The position numbers and the translations under genes are program-made. Shown in pieces: positions 26,440 through 34,887 of a DNA stretch of 64,000 bases (the first letter of the stretch is position 1; the number at the start of each line of letters is the position of its first letter). Below the pieces are notes generated by a model that did not search any database, had not been told where the DNA came from, and was given only the letters and a program-made list of their open reading frames with translations. Source of the DNA: Nakamurella sp040546275 (GTDB lineage Bacteria > Actinomycetota > Actinomycetes > Mycobacteriales > Nakamurellaceae); NCBI RefSeq assembly GCF_040546275.1, contig NZ_JBEPNO010000028.1:1-64000 (forward strand). The letters are read 5' to 3'.

Positions 26440-27179
26440 ATCGGCGATCCGTCGGCATTGCCCTTCATCACCGCGAAGACCAGGTACGCCAGCGGCGCGG
26501 CCGGGGCCGCGATCACGTGCCACCACTTCACCGTCTCCTGGTTCCGGCCGACAGCGAACCAGTCGACGAGCAGTGCGAGCGGGGTGAAGATGTGCTCGAA
26601 CTTCGACCAGGACTTGTCGAGCTGACCGGCCATCACCAGGTTGTAGACGCCGAGAGTGACCAGGACCAACAACAGCACCGACATCCTGACGAACGGATCC
26701 GGCTCGTCCAGGTGCCGACGTCGCGCCAACGGGATGATCGCCGCCAGCAGGAAGTAGACGCCGGCGATCAAGCTCCCGAGCTGCGACAACTCCTCGAGAT
26801 GCCAGGAACCGAAGGCATCGTGCGCCAGGAACAGACCGGTGAAGGCGATCGCCGAGACGGCCAGCTTCCAGATCACCGTGAAGGCAACCTGGCCTGACGA
26901 CGGCTGCGGGCCCGGCTGCGGGCCCGGCTGCGGCATCATCGGAGGCGCATAGCCGGCCCGGGACATGGGCGGCTGCTGCCAGCTGGCCGGCTGCGGCGCC
27001 CACCCCGGCACACCGGCCTGCTGCGGCGCCCACCCCGGCACACCGGCCGGCTGCGGCGGACCGGCCGGCCGTTGCGGATAGACGCCCTGCCCATACCCAC
27101 CCTGCGGACGCCAACCCGGCGCAGTGGCCGGTGGGCCGTAGGGCCTCGGGGGGACAGGTCCGTGCGGGTGATCGGTCAT
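26283..27179 (-). CDS. Pr6Pr (FAR-17a/AIG1-like) membrane protein with proline-rich N-terminus
   Basis: This 298-residue protein has a Pro/Gly/Gln-rich cytoplasmic N-terminus (residues 1-95) that includes a duplicated AGVPGWAPQ motif. It is followed by six TM helices with conserved charged positions (HDAFGSWHLEELSQLGS, DKSWSKFEHIFTPLALLVDW, VKWWHVIAAPAAPLAYLVF). This pattern is the Pr6Pr/FAR-17a family, membrane proteins with conserved catalytic-type Thr and His residues; a bacterial function is not established. The ATG at 27179 begins MTDHPHG. Its 3' end overlaps the convergent PAP2 gene by 157 bp. Confidence 0.75.
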   Translation of the reverse strand: MTDHPHGPVPPRPYGPPATAPGWRPQGGYGQGVYPQRPAGPPQPAGVPGWAPQQAGVPGWAPQPASWQQPPMSRAGYAPPMMPQPGPQPGPQPSSGQVAFTVIWKLAVSAIAFTGLFLAHDAFGSWHLEELSQLGSLIAGVYFLLAAIIPLARRRHLDEPDPFVRMSVLLLVLVTLGVYNLVMAGQLDKSWSKFEHIFTPLALLVDWFAVGRNQETVKWWHVIAAPAAPLAYLVFAVMKGNADGSPIYSILDTSDSGFFPFVIGALIGIWVVALLLMGIGRLHRSMRLAPPPVAGGSR

Positions 27180-27221
27180 CGGGCCAGTATCGCCGGGCGG
27201 CGATACTGCTAGCGTCGATTC

Positions 27222-27953
27222 GTGGAAATCCAGCGACAGCGGGTGATCGGGCTGCTCGGCGGCATGAGCTGGGAGAGCAGCGCGGAGTACTACCGGCTGG
27301 CCAACGAGCTGGTCCGAGAACGTCTGGGCGGGCTGCACTCCGCCAGATGTCTGCTGGCTTCGGTGGATTTCGCGGAGATCGAGCAGCTGCAGGTGGCCGG
27401 AAACTGGGACGAGGCCGGACGGACGCTGGCTACCGCGGCCAAGAGCCTCGAGGTGGGCGGCGCGGAGGTGCTGGTCCTGTGCACCAACACCATGCACAAG
27501 GTGGCCGATCAGATCCAGGCCGAGATCGGCATCCCGCTCCTGCATCTCGCGGACGCCACCGCAAAAGCGGTGCAGCAGGAAGGAGTCCGGATCGTCGGTC
27601 TTCTCGGCACCGCCTTCACCATGGAGCAGGATTTCTACCGGGACCGGCTGGCAGGTCACGGACTCGAGGTGCTGATCCCGCCGCCGGAGGATCGCGCCGA
27701 GGTCCACCGCATCATCTACGACGAATTGTGCCTGGGCGTCGTGTCCGCGGAGTCCCGGCAGGTGTACCGCGAGGTGATGGCAAGGTTGGTCACGCAGGGC
27801 GCGGACGGAATCATCCTGGGCTGCACGGAGATCGAACTGCTGGTCCAAGACGGCGACACCACCGTGCCGGTGTTCCCGACCACCGCCCTGCACGTCGAGG
27901 CAGCCGTCACCTGGTCACTGTCCGATGCCCAGGAGTCCCAGCCCACAGCCTGA
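27222..27953 (+). CDS. Aspartate/glutamate racemase family protein
   Basis: This 243-residue protein has the two-cysteine racemase layout: VIGLLGGMSWESSAEYY at the N-terminus, catalytic cysteine 1 in LVLCTNTMHK (about residue 87) and cysteine 2 in IILGCTEIELL (about residue 198). The TNTMHK and GCTEIELL forms are those of RacX/YgeA-like broad-specificity amino-acid racemases, which supply D-amino acids for peptidoglycan or signalling. Start is GTG at 27222, 42 bp from the divergent Pr6Pr gene. It precedes the SDR gene by 19 bp and may be cotranscribed with it. Confidence 0.85.
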   Translation: MEIQRQRVIGLLGGMSWESSAEYYRLANELVRERLGGLHSARCLLASVDFAEIEQLQVAGNWDEAGRTLATAAKSLEVGGAEVLVLCTNTMHKVADQIQAEIGIPLLHLADATAKAVQQEGVRIVGLLGTAFTMEQDFYRDRLAGHGLEVLIPPPEDRAEVHRIIYDELCLGVVSAESRQVYREVMARLVTQGADGIILGCTEIELLVQDGDTTVPVFPTTALHVEAAVTWSLSDAQESQPTA

Positions 27954-27972
27954 AGCCAAAGGAGCGCAAAGG

Positions 27973-28824
27973 ATGTCGTCATACAAGACGGTGCTGATCT
28001 CGGGGACGTCGACCGGGATCGGCGCCCAGACCGCAGTGGCCGCGGCCGCGGCCGCGGCCGGGTGGCACGTGGTCGCCACCATGCGCGACACCACACGCTC
28101 CGGCGCGCTGGCCGCGGCAGCCGAATCCGCCGGCGTCACCGACCGGGTCGAGATCAGGGCGATGGACATCACCGACCCCGCCTCGGTGGCCGCGTGTGTT
28201 GCCGGGATCGTGGCCGACCACCCCAGCCTGGACGCGGTGATCAACAACGCCGGATCCGGCCACGTCGGCACTCTGGAACAGGAGACGATCGCGGAGGTCA
28301 GGGCCGTCATGGAGGTGAATTTCTTCGGCACTCTCCATGTGACCCGTGAAGCGTTACCACACCTGCGCGCCAGCGGCGGCCGGGTCATCACCGTCACCAG
28401 TGTCGGCGGGGTCATCGGGCAGCCGTTCAACGAGGCGTACTGCGCGGCGAAGTTCGCGGTCGAGGGCTTCATGGAATCGCTCGCCCCGGTGGCTGCGATG
28501 CTCGGGGTGGCAGTGGTCGTCGTCGAGCCCGGTGCCGTGGCCAGCGAATTCGTCAGCAACGTCGCCATGGATCAGGCTGCGATGACGGAGGCGGCCGGTC
28601 CCTACGGCCCGGCCCTTGGCCGATATCTCGAGCGGACGGCCGGCGCCTTCGCCTCGGCTCAGAGCCCGGCGAGCGCGGCTGCGGTGGTGATCTCCGTCCT
28701 GACAGACACGAACCCACCCTTCCGGCTGCAGACCTCCGAGGGCGCACGGGCCCTCGTCGCAAACAAACTTGCCGATCTGGACGGCAGCCGGATCACCGGC
28801 CTCACTACCACCTGGGTGTCTTGA
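27973..28824 (+). CDS. Short-chain dehydrogenase/reductase
   Basis: This 283-residue classical SDR has the cofactor motif VLISGTSTGIGAQT (TGxxxGxG type, residues 7-20), DITDP, INNAGSGHVG (NNAG), catalytic Ser in ITVTSVGG and YxxxK in EAYCAAKFAVEG, then EPGAVASEF. It should be an NAD(P)-dependent oxidoreductase for an alcohol, sugar or steroid-like substrate. AAGGAG lies 9 nt upstream of the ATG at 27973. A short run of CGCGGC repeats codes an alanine stretch at residues 23-30. Confidence 0.88.
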   Translation: MSSYKTVLISGTSTGIGAQTAVAAAAAAAGWHVVATMRDTTRSGALAAAAESAGVTDRVEIRAMDITDPASVAACVAGIVADHPSLDAVINNAGSGHVGTLEQETIAEVRAVMEVNFFGTLHVTREALPHLRASGGRVITVTSVGGVIGQPFNEAYCAAKFAVEGFMESLAPVAAMLGVAVVVVEPGAVASEFVSNVAMDQAAMTEAAGPYGPALGRYLERTAGAFASAQSPASAAAVVISVLTDTNPPFRLQTSEGARALVANKLADLDGSRITGLTTTWVS

Positions 28825-28859
28825 TCACCGAGAGCACGTCGCGAAAATCGGGACTTGAC

Positions 28860-28876
28860 CCTCACACCGTGTGAGG
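28860..28876. promoter_or_regulatory. MerR operator overlapping a promoter
   Basis: CCTCACAC-C-GTGTGAGG is a perfect 8-bp dyad. TTGACC lies just upstream (28855-28860) as a -35 element, so the dyad occupies the spacer, the classical position for MerR-family activation by DNA distortion. It precedes the merR-like start by 19 bp, indicating autoregulation. Confidence 0.65.
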
Positions 28877-28895
28877 CCCCACCGTAGGAGGCGTC

Positions 28896-29717
28896 ATGTT
28901 CACCATCGGAGATTTCGCCGGCCTCGGCAGGGTGTCGATCCGGATGCTGCGTCACTACGACAGCATCGGGGTTCTCAGTCCGGCCGCTGTCGATCCGGTC
29001 AACGGCTACCGGCTCTACCACGCCGACCAGCTGTCCCGTCTCAATCGTGTCGTCGCCCTCAAGGACCTCGGGTTCACCCTCGCGCAGGTGCACTCGATCC
29101 TCGCGGACGACCTCGGCCCGATCGAGTTGCGCGGCATGCTGCGGATGCGCCAGGCGCAGGTGCAGTCGCAACTCGAGGCCGACCAGGCCCGACTGACCGG
29201 AATCCAGGCGAGACTCCACATCATCGAGAGGGAAGGCACCATGAGCACACAGGAAGTGGTCCTCAAGAAGGTCGAGCCGGTCAGACTCGCCGAGATCGCA
29301 GCCACCGCCGACAGTTTCCGGACGAGCGACATCGGGCCGGTGATCCAGGGCCTGTATCCGCAGCTGATGCAACACCTCGCGGCCGATCACGTCGCACCCG
29401 CCGGATACGGAGTCGCCTACTACGAGGAATCGCCGGACGACACCGTCATCGTCCACGCCGGTGTGGTGGTGAAGGCCGAGCCCGTCGACGACAGGGCCTA
29501 CCGCATCGGTGATCTCGTCGGTGCCGATGCTGCTGCGACGACCATCCACCACGGCTCCATGGATACCTGCGAGGTCAGCTACCAGGTCCTGGCGCAGTGG
29601 ATCGACGCAAACGGATACCGCAGCAACGGCTTTGCCCGCGAGGTGTACCTGGACTATGACCCGAATCGCACTGCGGAGGGGATCACCGAGCTTCAGATCC
29701 CGGTCGAGAAGGTCTAA
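28896..29717 (+). CDS. MerR-family regulator with GyrI-like ligand domain
   Basis: This 273-residue protein has a MerR DNA-binding domain (FTIGDFAGLGRVSIRMLRHYDSIGVLSP...GYRLYHADQL, residues 1-70), a dimerisation coiled coil (QAQVQSQLEADQARLTGIQARLHIIE) and a GyrI/AraC effector-binding domain from about residue 118 to the end (ILV-rich strands ending AEGITELQIPVEKV). This is the BmrR-like class that senses cationic drugs. GTAGGAGG lies 5 nt before the ATG. The perfect operator just upstream suggests autoregulation; no obvious efflux gene follows. Confidence 0.9.
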   Translation: MFTIGDFAGLGRVSIRMLRHYDSIGVLSPAAVDPVNGYRLYHADQLSRLNRVVALKDLGFTLAQVHSILADDLGPIELRGMLRMRQAQVQSQLEADQARLTGIQARLHIIEREGTMSTQEVVLKKVEPVRLAEIAATADSFRTSDIGPVIQGLYPQLMQHLAADHVAPAGYGVAYYEESPDDTVIVHAGVVVKAEPVDDRAYRIGDLVGADAAATTIHHGSMDTCEVSYQVLAQWIDANGYRSNGFAREVYLDYDPNRTAEGITELQIPVEKV

Positions 29718-29729
29718 TATCGAACACAT

Positions 29730-29775
29730 CCCGCCGCCGGGTGGTCCACCGTCCGGCGGCGGGATTCTCCGTTTT
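29730..29775 (+). terminator. Rho-independent terminator after the MerR gene
   Basis: CCCGCCGCCGG (29730-29740) pairs perfectly with CCGGCGGCGGG (29753-29763) across a 12-nt loop, 12 bp after the MerR stop, followed by the T-rich ATTCTCCGTTTT. This is the clearest intrinsic terminator in the window. Confidence 0.85.
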
Positions 29776-29843
29776 CAGGGCTTGTCCGCGTCCCGGGCCT
29801 GTCGTCCAAGGGCCCAGTCATCCGAGCGTTCAGGGCCTGTCGT

Positions 29844-30692
29844 CTAGTGGTCACGGGCATTGCCAGGCTCGTCCGGGTCGCGGATCTCGTCACGGATCCA
29901 GCCGATGTAGCGCGCCGCCGACGCCCTCACCGCCTCGGCCGAGCCCATCGCGATCATGCTGCCGTGGAATGCGCCGTAGATCCGGTCGAACGTGAGAAGG
30001 CCAATGGTGGAAGCGATCTGGGTGACCAGACGTTCAGGCAGCGGGATCAGGTTCGGGTAGCTGCGCATGAAGGAGACGCTGGCCCGGTCGGCCGCGACCA
30101 TCAACGTGTCGCCGACCAACAGCACCCCGGCCGCGGCCGCTCCGGCCGGCCAGTTCAGCACCGCACTGCCGGGGAAGTGTCCGCCGCATCTGATCAACTC
30201 GACACCGTCGACGATCTCCTGACGGTCGTCCCAGAGCCGGATGACGTCGTCCGGGCGGCGGATCCAGCGATGATCGGCGCGGTTGACGTACACCGGCACC
30301 CCGTCGAAGGCCTTGCTCCAGGTGATCGAGCTGCCCACCAGGTGCGGGTGACTGGCGGTGACCGCCGCCACGCCGCCGAGTGCGGTGGCCTCGTCGATCA
30401 TCTGCTGATCCAGGTAGCCCGGAGGCTCCCAGAGGACGTTGCCGGCGGGGGTGCGGACCAGCAGGCCGCGCTGGCCGATGCCGAATGACGGCGACACCCG
30501 CACCGCGAACAGGTCGGGTTCGAGTTCGGTGAACGACCCGGTGAACCTGCCGGCCATCTCCTTCAGGGACGTCCACTGCTGACCACCGGGCGGCACGTAG
30601 TGCCGTTCGTCGGAACAGATCGCACACCGTGCCGGCGGTCGCGCCATGTTCGAATGCTCGATCCCGCAGGCCGAGCAGATCCACACCGTCAT
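29844..30692 (-). CDS. Metallo-beta-lactamase-fold hydrolase with N-terminal zinc ribbon
   Basis: This protein of 282 residues has an N-terminal rubredoxin-like knuckle (ICSACGIEHS...CAICSDERHYVP, two CxxC pairs). A metallo-beta-lactamase fold follows: ASHPHLVGSS (the first metal motif, HxH without the usual DH), CGGHFPGSAVL (third His), LVGDTLMV (metal Asp) and YGAFHGSMI (last His). The incomplete first motif suggests one metal site or a family variant. Function is unknown; glyoxalase-like hydrolases are the closest described type. Start ATG 30692. It follows the broken TauE gene on the same strand. Confidence 0.75.
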   Translation of the reverse strand: MTVWICSACGIEHSNMARPPARCAICSDERHYVPPGGQQWTSLKEMAGRFTGSFTELEPDLFAVRVSPSFGIGQRGLLVRTPAGNVLWEPPGYLDQQMIDEATALGGVAAVTASHPHLVGSSITWSKAFDGVPVYVNRADHRWIRRPDDVIRLWDDRQEIVDGVELIRCGGHFPGSAVLNWPAGAAAAGVLLVGDTLMVAADRASVSFMRSYPNLIPLPERLVTQIASTIGLLTFDRIYGAFHGSMIAMGSAEAVRASAARYIGWIRDEIRDPDEPGNARDH

Positions 30693-30745
30693 GGGCTCAC
30701 CCTGCTGCCCCTGGCTGGGCAGCGCAACCGCATCCGGAATGGCCG

Positions 30746-31509
30746 TCAGCCGCGGATCGCTACCACCAGCAACCACGTCGCCAGAGCGAGCCCGGCAAGT
30801 GCGATCCAGATCTGCAGCTTGTCGGCAGGTACCCGGCGTGCCACCGATGGTCCGACCGCCCCACCGATCAGGAACCCGATCGCGAGCGGCACCACCGCTG
30901 CCCACTGTACGGATCCGAACACGATGAAGCCAGCAGCGACCACCACCTCGCCCGCAAGGAGCAGAACGTTCTTGAAGGCGTTGGCACGAGGCAGGTTCTC
31001 CTCGACGGTCAGCATCAGCAGAGCGAGCATCATGATCCCCGAACCCGCGCCGAAATAGCCGTTGTGGGCGGCGACCGCGAACAGTCCGACGGGAAGCGCC
31101 CTTCGAGGCTGCTCCTCCCGCCGGGTCCGACGCCGAGCTGAGTTTCTGGACCGCAGGAGGAGGACGGCAGAGCCAAGAGCGACGAGGAAGGGCACCACCC
31201 ATTCGAAGGCCCTTGTCGGCGTGACCAGCAGTAGTGCTGCCCCGGCCGCCGCGCCGATCGCCACGACGACCGACCACCGCAGGAGACGTTGACCCGCCCC
31301 TGAAGTTCCGGCCGGGAGGCCGGAGCCGAGCCCACTCCGATGGCCACGGCGGCCACCGAGTTGGCGATGTTCGCCGGAATCGCGGGTATTCCTACGGCGA
31401 GCAGGGCCGGATAGGAGATCAGAGGAGCGATTGCACCCGCCGCCCAGGCCGTTCCGGCCAGGGTTCCCGCGCCAACCAGAACCGCGGCCTGTCCGACCTC
31501 GCTGAGCAC
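30746..31509 (-). pseudogene. TauE/SafE membrane permease with a single-base frameshift
   Basis: The N-terminal half (GTG 31509) reads GAGTLAGTAWAAGAIAPLISYPALLAVGIPAIPANIANSVA in one frame. The C-terminal half reads RWSVVVAIGAAAGAALLLVTP onward in another frame to the stop at 30746. Together they make a normal TauE/SafE permease of about 254 residues (anion export/import, sulfur or organic anions). The junction is in a G/C run at about 31289-31302, where adding one base restores an ELQGRGQRLLRWS-like loop. This may be a real mutation or a homopolymer sequencing error. Confidence 0.8.
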
Positions 31510-31760
31510 CCGCCGACCCTATCCACCGGCGGCCCGCATCGACCCCGCTGCTTCGAGCCGACGTAGAAAGATGCCATCGCCGGCGACAGGCGGGACCATG
31601 GCAGGTCGGACGGTGATGGCGATCATCTGCCTCGACCTCGTCGACGGTCGCGCCGAGGTGGCGTCCGGATCGGCTCCAGTCACAGTGACGCTGCCGTTCC
31701 CGCTCACCATCACGCCGTCGGCGCTGATCAACTGACCCAACGCCAGCGCTCCAGCGCCGA

Positions 31761-32144
31761 TCAGACCTCGTAGTCCAGGATCAGCATCCCGTGCTCGACG
31801 AGGCCTTGCCCGGCCAGGTCGACCAGAGCGCCGGTGCCCGAACCGTGCACCACCACGGCGTCCATCAGCGTGGGGAAACTGTCACCCATCGAGGCTCGAT
31901 GCTCCAGCACGAAGGAGCCCTCCAGCCCATTCATCGTCCCGACGATCCGCTCCTGCGCGACGTAGGAGGCGCCGCGCTCCCCGCGGGTGGTCAACGCGTG
32001 GCCGGTGGCGCTTCCGACCAGGTCAGGGCCAGTGTAGGTCTTGGCCAGCAGCACGTGGCCGGCATCCGGGCCGCCCTCGACCGGCTCATCGGAGACGCCG
32101 TCCCACTTGTCCATCGTGAACGGCGCCTCGATGTGCTTCGTCAT
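31761..32144 (-). CDS. DUF3224 family protein
   Basis: This 127-residue protein is predicted as an eight-strand barrel. Its pattern EAPFTMDKWDGVSDEP, VLLAKTYTGPDLVGSATGHALT, YVAQERIVGTMNGLEGSFVLEHRASM and VVVHGSGTGALVDLAGQG is typical of DUF3224, an avidin/lipocalin-like small barrel in actinobacteria with no established function. No signal peptide. The ATG at 32144 is assumed; a GAGGG sits very close to it. It is the only intact gene between the broken TauE and the aminotransferase. Confidence 0.75.
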   Translation of the reverse strand: MTKHIEAPFTMDKWDGVSDEPVEGGPDAGHVLLAKTYTGPDLVGSATGHALTTRGERGASYVAQERIVGTMNGLEGSFVLEHRASMGDSFPTLMDAVVVHGSGTGALVDLAGQGLVEHGMLILDYEV

Positions 32145-32306
32145 GCCCTCAGCATGTCCGCCCCCGGGCACCGCGGCAACCGCGAGGCAACCCGCCCACC
32201 GCCCGCGACGTCAACGGTAGGATCCACCCAACCCGCCCCGGCACTGACCTTCCCATCAGCACGCCCCGACCCAGCCCGGCGGCGGCCCAACGGCGAGGAA
32301 AGCCAC

Positions 32307-33611
32307 ATGACCGGGAACAGCCTGGACCGACACATGCCCTTGTATGCGCAGCGCACCGCTGGCATGCGAGCTTCGGCAGTCCGGTCGCTGTTCGCCGTGG
32401 CAAACCGCCCCGAGGTCGTCTCGCTGGCCGGCGGGATGCCGTACCTGCAGTCGCTCCCGCTGGAGAGCGTGGCCGCCGAGGCGTTGCAGCTGATCGCCGG
32501 CGACGGGCTGGTCGCGCTCCAGTACGGATCCGGCCAGGGCATCCTCGAACTGCGCGAGCAGATCTGCCAGGTGATGGCGCTCGAGGGCATCAGCGCCCAC
32601 CCGGACGACGTCACCGTGACCGTCGGGTCCCAGATGGCGCTCGACCTCGTCACCCGCATCTTCTGCGATCCCGGTGACGTCATCCTGGCCGAGGCACCGT
32701 CCTACGTCGGCGCGCTGAGCACCTTCGCCTCCTACCAGGCAAGCGTCGTGCACATCGAGATGGACAGCGACGGTCTCATCCCGTCCGCCGTGTCGGCCGC
32801 CATCGAATCGGTGCGGGCGCAGGGACGCCGGATCAAGCTGCTCTATACGATCCCCAACTTCCACAACCCCGCCGGCGTGACGATGTCCGCCGAGCGACGG
32901 CTCGAACTGGCGGCCATCTGTCGCGACGCCGGGATCCCGATCCTGGAGGACAACCCCTACGGGCTCCTGGGTTTCGACGACAAGATCCGCCGGGCGATCC
33001 GCGCCGACGACCCGGACAACGTCATCTACCTCGGCTCGTTCTCCAAGACCTTCGCGCCGGGTCTGCGGGTCGGCTGGGTGCTGGCGCCGCATGCCGTACG
33101 GGAGAAGTTGGTGCTGGCCAACGAGAGTGCCACGCTCAACCCGCCGGTCTTCAACCAGATGCTGGTCTCCCGGTACCTTTCCAACTTCGACTGGCAGAGC
33201 CAGGTCAAGACCTACCGGCAGACCTACGCCGAGCGACGCGACGCAATGATCTCGGCGCTCGAGACGCACATGCCGCAGGGCACCACCTGGACGCAGCCGG
33301 AGGGCGGTTTCTACGTCTGGGTCACGCTTCCGGAGGGTTTCGACACGCAGGCGATGTTGCCGCGCGCCGTCACCGCCCGGGTCGCGTACGTACCCGGAAC
33401 CGCCTTCTACGCAGACGGTCTCGGATCCCGCCAGATGCGTCTGTCCTTCTGCTTCCCGACCCCGGAGCGGATCACCGAGGGCATCAGGCGGCTGGCCTCG
33501 GTGCTGGACAGCGAACTGGACGTGATGCGCACCTTCGGCGCCACCAGCGCCGCGCTGCCCGCCCGCCGCACGAACCGCGGGCCGTCGTCGCCGTCCCCGG
33601 ACATCTACTAG
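32307..33611 (+). CDS. PLP-dependent aminotransferase, class I/II (2-aminoadipate type)
   Basis: This 434-residue fold-type I aminotransferase has LAGGMPYLQSLP, LQYGSGQGILELREQI, VTVGSQMALDLV, the NFHNPAGVTMS and EDNPYG cofactor-binding segments, the Schiff-base lysine in GSFSKTFAPGLRVGW and the C-terminal carboxylate-binding RLSFCFPTPERI (Arg). The sequence is of the MocR/LysN-related group without an HTH. GAGGAA lies 7 nt before the ATG. It is followed by a D-Ala ligase-like gene in the same direction, a pairing seen in other actinobacteria near the origin, suggesting joint amino-acid or peptide ligation. Confidence 0.88.
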   Translation: MTGNSLDRHMPLYAQRTAGMRASAVRSLFAVANRPEVVSLAGGMPYLQSLPLESVAAEALQLIAGDGLVALQYGSGQGILELREQICQVMALEGISAHPDDVTVTVGSQMALDLVTRIFCDPGDVILAEAPSYVGALSTFASYQASVVHIEMDSDGLIPSAVSAAIESVRAQGRRIKLLYTIPNFHNPAGVTMSAERRLELAAICRDAGIPILEDNPYGLLGFDDKIRRAIRADDPDNVIYLGSFSKTFAPGLRVGWVLAPHAVREKLVLANESATLNPPVFNQMLVSRYLSNFDWQSQVKTYRQTYAERRDAMISALETHMPQGTTWTQPEGGFYVWVTLPEGFDTQAMLPRAVTARVAYVPGTAFYADGLGSRQMRLSFCFPTPERITEGIRRLASVLDSELDVMRTFGATSAALPARRTNRGPSSPSPDIY

Positions 33612-33648
33612 CGCCCGGACATCTACGAGAGAGATCGGTGTTTCCCCG

Positions 33649-34656
33649 ATGACTGATCGCCATGTGGTGGTGCTGGCCGGCGGACTGACCCACGAGCGCG
33701 AGGTGTCGCTGCGTTCAGGTTCCCGGCTCACCGAGGCCCTGCGCCGGCAGGGTCTGGAGGTGACGGTGCGGGACGCCGATGCCGCGCTGCTGCCCTGGCT
33801 GCTCCGCGCCAAGCCCGATGCCGCGATCATCGCCCTCCACGGTGGACGCGGCGAGAACGGGGCCGTGCAAGGGGTTCTCGAACTAGCCGGCGTCCCGTAC
33901 CTCGGCACGCGTTCGCACGACTGCCGCCTTTCCTGGGACAAGCCGACGGCCAAGACCCTCGTGCAGCGCGCCGGCTTCCTCACTCCGAATTGGATCACGT
34001 TGGCGCACAACACTTTCCGTGATCTGGGTGCCGCGGCATTGATCGGCGCACTGGTCGAGCACCTCGGCCTGCCGTTGATGCTCAAGCCGCACCAGGGCGG
34101 CTCGGCGCTGGGCGCTACCGTCGTCCGCGACGCGTCCGAGATCCCCGGGGCCCTGGTCCAGGCTTTCGCCTACGGCGAGGTCGTCCTGGTCGAGCAGTTC
34201 GTCGAGGGCATCGAACTGGCCATCACTGTGGTGGACCAGGGCGAGCGCAGCGACGGGCGAAGTGTCCAGGGCGATCGCAGCGACGGGGCCAGGGGCCGTG
34301 GTGACGGCCCACGGGCGCTGCCTGCCGTCGAGATCGTCCCGGAGAGCGGCGTTTTCGATTACGAGTCCCGCTACACCGCGGGCCTGACGACGTACTACAC
34401 CCCGGCCCGACTCACCCCCGACGTCGCCCAACGTGCGGCCGAGCTGGCCATCGGTGCCCACAGAGCCCTTGGGCTGCAGGATATCTCCCGCACGGACGCC
34501 ATCGTCGACGGGGGTGGTTTCGTGCAGTTCCTCGAGGTCAACGTCTCCCCCGGCCTGACCGAGACCTCGATGCTGCCGATGTCCGTCGAGGCGGCCGGCG
34601 AAGACCTCGGCAGCGTGTACGCCAACCTGGTGGAACGGGCCATCGCCCGAGGCTGA
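33649..34656 (+). CDS. D-alanine-D-alanine ligase-like ATP-grasp protein
   Basis: This 335-residue protein has VVVLAGGLTHEREVSLRSG, HGGRGENGAVQGVLEL (N-terminal substrate site), DKPTAKTLVQRAGF, LKPHQGGSALGATVV (ATP-grasp lysine/Gly loop), VEQFVEGIELAITV and EVNVSPGLTETSMLP (metal-binding Glu/Asn and omega-like loop), the full set of DdlA/B motifs. A hydrophilic insertion (about residues 197-216) interrupts the central domain between the ITVVD and IVPESG strands and is encoded by a 30-bp tandem duplication. Whether it makes D-Ala-D-Ala or another dipeptide with its aminotransferase neighbour is open. Confidence 0.85.
   Translation: MTDRHVVVLAGGLTHEREVSLRSGSRLTEALRRQGLEVTVRDADAALLPWLLRAKPDAAIIALHGGRGENGAVQGVLELAGVPYLGTRSHDCRLSWDKPTAKTLVQRAGFLTPNWITLAHNTFRDLGAAALIGALVEHLGLPLMLKPHQGGSALGATVVRDASEIPGALVQAFAYGEVVLVEQFVEGIELAITVVDQGERSDGRSVQGDRSDGARGRGDGPRALPAVEIVPESGVFDYESRYTAGLTTYYTPARLTPDVAQRAAELAIGAHRALGLQDISRTDAIVDGGGFVQFLEVNVSPGLTETSMLPMSVEAAGEDLGSVYANLVERAIARG
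34236..34295. repeat. 30-bp tandem duplication inside the Ddl-like gene
   Basis: CCAGGGCGAGCGCAGCGACG begins a 30-bp unit at 34236 that is repeated at 34266 with a few changes. In frame this gives QGERSDGRSV then QGDRSDGARG. The number of units is in-frame (10 codons), so the gene tolerates copy-number change. Confidence 0.8.
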
Positions 34657-34755
34657 CGGGCCTGTTTGTCACCACGTATCCTGGGTACATGCATCAGTGT
34701 TGATCCCCCGAACGCCCAGGGCCAAGCGTGCCCCAGTTGAAAAAAGAGGCAGCTC

Positions 34756-34887
34756 ATGCAGTGGTGGGTGTGGTTGATCATCATCATCGTCATCATCCTG
34801 GTGATCCTGGGGGCCTTCATCGCCATCCAGGCAAAGCGGCGCAGCGGTGGAGTCATCATCAGCGATCGCAAGAGAGGCAAGAAATGA
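34756..34887 (+). CDS. 43-residue single-pass membrane protein
   Basis: This ORF encodes MQWWVWLI, a run of eight Ile/Val residues interrupted by one Leu, LGAFIAIQAKRRSGG and a basic tail ending RKRGKK: one TM helix of about 23 residues with a cytoplasmic positive end. GAGG lies 6 nt upstream. Its stop overlaps the next ATG by 4 nt (ATGA), and that gene in turn overlaps a second PRC-barrel gene, so three genes are translationally coupled. I do not recognise a named family. A membrane anchor or partner for the PRC-barrel proteins is inferred from the coupling. Confidence 0.75.
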   Translation: MQWWVWLIIIIVIILVILGAFIAIQAKRRSGGVIISDRKRGKK

